A DNA stretch of 26,143 bases from EX4572-165 sp964581795 (lineage in GTDB: Archaea; Thermoplasmatota; E2; DHVEG-1). Position 1 is the first letter of the stretch. Every line of letters begins with the position of its first letter. A model generated the notes under the pieces. That model worked only from the letters and a program-made list of their open reading frames with translations. It did not search any database and was not told where the DNA came from. Below are positions 24,801 to 26,143 of the stretch, piece by piece. The stretch covers positions 1-26,143 of the forward strand of contig CAZOPW010000030.1 of NCBI GenBank assembly GCA_964581795.1, given 5' to 3'. Both the position numbers and the translations under genes were made by a program.

Positions 24801-25539
24801 CAGAACTGATGAGACGAATTTTATCACAACTAACCTCAGATGACATATTGAACCAAATATATTCATTTATACTTGATATAAATGTATGAGTATCTTTGTC
24901 ATCATCATTACCATTTGTTGGATTAATCCAATTATCTGATTCAGCACTTTGTGGTGTTTTCCAGTCAAAACTTGATAGAATTACACTCCAATTATGATCT
25001 CCTTGATAATTCATCTCTGTTGTATTATCCCATGTATTGGAGGTCATATTAAAAAAATGAACTGAAGCTGATGTCACTGTATCTCTTTCATTTTGCGTAT
25101 CTATTCTAGACCATATCTCTAATCTTGGTGTTGGTATACAACTTCCATTTACGAAATAACCATCTGATGGTTTTGATGCACTACTATTTTTTGCAGGGGG
25201 TAAATAATATTGACTTCCTTCGTATATAGGGTTGCCAGCAAAAGTTATCTTAACAGTATCGGTTGACATTCTTATTTGAGATTTTGAATTCTTTACTGTT
25301 GTCTGTTTAAAATCTTCATTTTCAGACCATATGTTATCTTGAGGTATGCTATTTTTATTTATTGGAAAAAATGAATTATTAATTTTCTTTACAATTTCTG
25401 CGTTTACCCCTTTTGAAGAATTATCCAAATAGGTCTTTTCTAAATTGATCTCAATTTGTAAACTTATTATGGATTCAGCTCCAATCAACAAAAATGTTAA
25501 AATAAAAATGAAAATTCCTTTTATATATCTATTTTTCAT
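21844..25539 (-). CDS. Large secreted modular surface protein (NosD beta-helix, PKD, GWNLI repeats)
   Basis: 1231 residues, secreted through an N-terminal signal sequence (residues about 5-27, strongly hydrophobic). Order: an N-terminal region with a discoidin-like stretch (about 100-320), two thrombospondin-3/dockerin-like Ca-binding loops (DIDGDGLND near 590, DTDSDGVNDG near 611), an FnIII-like domain (about 635-735), a NosD-type right-handed parallel beta-helix (about 740-985; NNxIxNN repeats, ending NYWSDY...PYNIPGG), a PKD domain (about 990-1075; YYWDFGDGEYSS), and two C-terminal copies of a GWNLI-starting domain (about 1075-1231). Very rich in Asn, Ser and N-x-S/T sequons, so heavy glycosylation is likely. 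No transmembrane or sortase anchor is seen at the C-terminus. An SD-like AGGGGAC precedes the ATG. Role probably adhesion or polysaccharide interaction; no catalytic residues recognised. Confidence 0.85.
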   Translation of the reverse strand: MKNRYIKGIFIFILTFLLIGAESIISLQIEINLEKTYLDNSSKGVNAEIVKKINNSFFPINKNSIPQDNIWSENEDFKQTTVKNSKSQIRMSTDTVKITFAGNPIYEGSQYYLPPAKNSSASKPSDGYFVNGSCIPTPRLEIWSRIDTQNERDTVTSASVHFFNMTSNTWDNTTEMNYQGDHNWSVILSSFDWKTPQSAESDNWINPTNGNDDDKDTHTFISSINEYIWFNMSSEVSCDKIRLISSDTGEFSTASANVVIDVQYNDVWHTIHDGSLKTRGKDWEAISIGSIQPITSCRIKANSISYDQINIFELDFCDTEGGNIPITNGHRYSFDIHYETEQNNHGFTSWYKNETSNPKNLIRRSVFLGSTPNNDEFEYTPFYMWNLSNKEAPPGYNIWEKRDSLWHDQKRIGAGDTGVLRKEEPTKETQWTYCGAGTWQPIDWRNSSNRIIINETTIRNIYFRCWWSNQSTVDGFNTSTNTFGINRTKGDSSFRNDEFKVYHSSDARAVLNVTDMSSSTWVDDDIRYVQLATFKMDINDKTKYTFDSNSIYELFFIQNGTSPSSFCNESYKSYLLFNIPDNGTLMTLDIDGDGLNDYNELFVNYTSPFHNDTDSDGVNDGIDKKPNIYTYQNDEPWIHNSYPTNSSTNISLKPTCDIDIIDNDSDIITVTWQSNFSDDNSWKTYQVNNTANSYTNLKWTFEGANISDTMYWWRVYADDGSVNISKTFHFRTITLPDIVYVDDDYSSTPAKRTLYFDNIQEGIDAVAENGLVYVFNGTYNENIVIEKRINLTGESNINSVINGGGNDAVVTINTDWVNITNFTVKKSSSSKAGIYLSDAHYCLINNNEIKNNYGKGILLNSDSSENKIHNNIIENNSDHGVFLINSSCNNNLQNNTIENNDNGIRILDLSNNNLIYHNLIKNNSINAYDECFNTWDNNYPSGGNYWSDYDEQSEGAWDNNTDCIVDTPYNIPGGNSKDNYPLYTLNCSSCAIICYETNHSTVYFNASHSYDYDGNITSYYWDFGDGEYSSVPNPVHSYNEDGDYNVTLTITDEDGNNHTTFITIRVHTIVTKNGWNLITLPIETEMLASDLTSEIGNSLSLSRWNTSKQSYDTYIVGGPPSFDFNIEKGRGYFLDMSSEDNYTFSGSPIRTVNISLDIGWNLIGWFKSKNTTANDMSNNITGCTSLSTWNTSKQSYDTYIVGGPPSFDFEIYQGIGLFVDVNENSYWNVEG
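21913..21975 (-). repeat. Perfect 63-bp direct repeat, copy 1
   Basis: Identical over 63 bp to 22168-22230, 255 bp apart, both inside the surface-protein gene. It encodes the YDTYIVGGPPSFDF stretch of the second C-terminal GWNLI domain. The flanking DNA of the two domains is diverged, so the identity reflects recent duplication or gene conversion. Confidence 0.95.
22168..22230 (-). repeat. Perfect 63-bp direct repeat, copy 2
   Basis: Second copy of the 63-bp repeat, encoding the same residues in the first C-terminal GWNLI domain, while the surrounding residues differ between the two domains. Confidence 0.95.
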
Positions 25540-25848
25540 TTTATGTCCCCTATTTTTTCACAAGCAATTATATGTTATATTTGTCTCAATAATAGATAAG
25601 TCTTTGGGATGAGTATGTTTTATAGAAAAATATTAATTTAATTAATTTTTCATTCATTATGTTCCGTATTTAATTCTTATTATAACGGTTCAATTTTATG
25701 TTAATTATATTTGTTAAATACAAACATTTCTGAATGAAAAGACCCGTTAAATAAACCTAATCAAAAGCTAGGGATAATATCAGAATGGACAAGCTTTCTT
25801 TATGATAGACCAAACTAATAATCTTAATAGTCATCCGTTTTTTTCCTT
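25540..25848. other. AT-rich intergenic region upstream of the surface-protein gene
   Basis: 309 bp without a credible gene. The minus strand carries the SD-like AGGGGAC and a TATA-like ACATATAATT (about 25563-25572) for the surface protein. The rest is AT-rich, with no clear repeat, RNA gene or hairpin. Confidence 0.6.
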
Positions 25849-26143
25849 TTAAGACCAATCACGATAATTTGATGGATTACCAGGAATCCATTCTGGTGGT
25901 ATTCTGTATGATCTATAAACTCTAGAACCAAATTGAGAATAATATTCCCATACAATTTCTTTTTCAGATGTGACTTCAAAAACCCGACTTGATATTGCTT
26001 CTGTAATCAGTGTATTTCCATTTGGTAAACGCTGAGCAGAACTACTCACAGGACTTAAAAATTTATGATTATTTGGTTCAAAAAGTATTGATCCATTTTT
26101 CGATTCATACGCCCAAATCGTATTAAAAGTGATTGGATTAAAT
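25849..26143 (-). CDS. Arylsulfotransferase-like beta-propeller protein, C-terminal fragment (5' end cut by window edge)
   Basis: The frame is open from the right edge to the TAA at 25849, giving 98 codons; the GTG at 26049 is internal, not the start. The segment SAQRLPNGNTLITEAISSRVFEV and the tail EIVWEY...RVYRSYRIPPEWIPG match the C-terminal blades of the arylsulfotransferase (ASST) family, a six-bladed PQQ-like beta-propeller, often extracytoplasmic. The catalytic His and Arg residues of ASST lie farther N-terminal and are outside the window, so enzyme activity cannot be judged. It is on the same strand as the surface-protein gene but 309 bp away, so probably a separate unit. Confidence 0.75.
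   Translation of the reverse strand, partial: FNPITFNTIWAYESKNGSILFEPNNHKFLSPVSSSAQRLPNGNTLITEAISSRVFEVTSEKEIVWEYYSQFGSRVYRSYRIPPEWIPGNPSNYRDWS

Noticed and set aside
26047..26049. GTG 26049 as the start of a 66-residue gene
   Set aside because: The frame continues open to the window edge with propeller-like sequence, so this is an internal codon of a truncated gene.

Overview
The window is AT-rich and looks archaeal. Several genes have no Shine-Dalgarno (SD) site and instead show a TATA-like box about 22-31 bp before the start codon, as in near-leaderless archaeal transcripts. It also carries a fused archaeal/actinobacterial-type CarR/CrtYcd lycopene cyclase, WHy/LEA2 membrane proteins, a small Toprim protein, a zinc-ribbon PIN protein and a NosD/PKD surface protein rich in Asn and Ser. 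The surface protein resembles those of Thermoplasmatota-type Euryarchaeota, but the lineage cannot be fixed from this window; an Asgard such as Heimdallarchaeia is the main alternative. Some genes (GlnRS, monomeric isocitrate dehydrogenase) are of families otherwise mainly bacterial.

Region 1 (1-10973) is an acetyl-CoA/citrate block. Acetyl-CoA synthetase (acs, minus strand, cut by the left edge) is followed by a gene for a regulator with two duplicated winged-helix halves (minus strand). Divergent from these is a tight plus-strand operon: aconitase, the two ATP-citrate lyase subunits (aclB, aclA) and a monomeric NADP isocitrate dehydrogenase, closed by a hairpin-plus-T-tract terminator. The operon encodes every step between 2-oxoglutarate and acetyl-CoA + oxaloacetate. 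It could run reductively (reductive TCA segment, or reductive carboxylation feeding lipid and isoprenoid synthesis) or serve citrate cleavage. The regulator sits between the two acetyl-CoA-forming systems, and TTACAA-type elements lie in both control regions.

Region 2 (10974-12662) holds small genes: a Toprim protein, a GNAT acetyltransferase and a membrane-anchored single-domain LEA2/WHy protein.

Region 3 (12696-17485, minus strand) is a carotenoid cluster in the order NDH-2-like flavoprotein, crtZ, crtY (CarR/CrtYcd type), crtI, crtB. From geranylgeranyl diphosphate these would make phytoene, lycopene, beta-carotene and zeaxanthin. No rhodopsin or carotenoid-cleaving oxygenase gene lies in the window. 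CrtZ implies access to oxygen.

Region 4 (17612-21760) holds a three-repeat LEA2-like membrane protein, a zinc-ribbon PIN protein, and a tRNA-Gln(CUG) - glutaminyl-tRNA synthetase - tRNA-Gln(UUG) cassette. This cassette is the most striking feature, because archaea normally make Gln-tRNA indirectly with GatDE.

Region 5 (21844-26143, minus strand) holds a large secreted modular surface protein (Ca-binding repeat, FnIII-like, NosD beta-helix, PKD, two C-terminal GWNLI repeats with a perfect 63-bp DNA repeat) and the 3' end of an arylsulfotransferase-like beta-propeller gene cut by the right edge.
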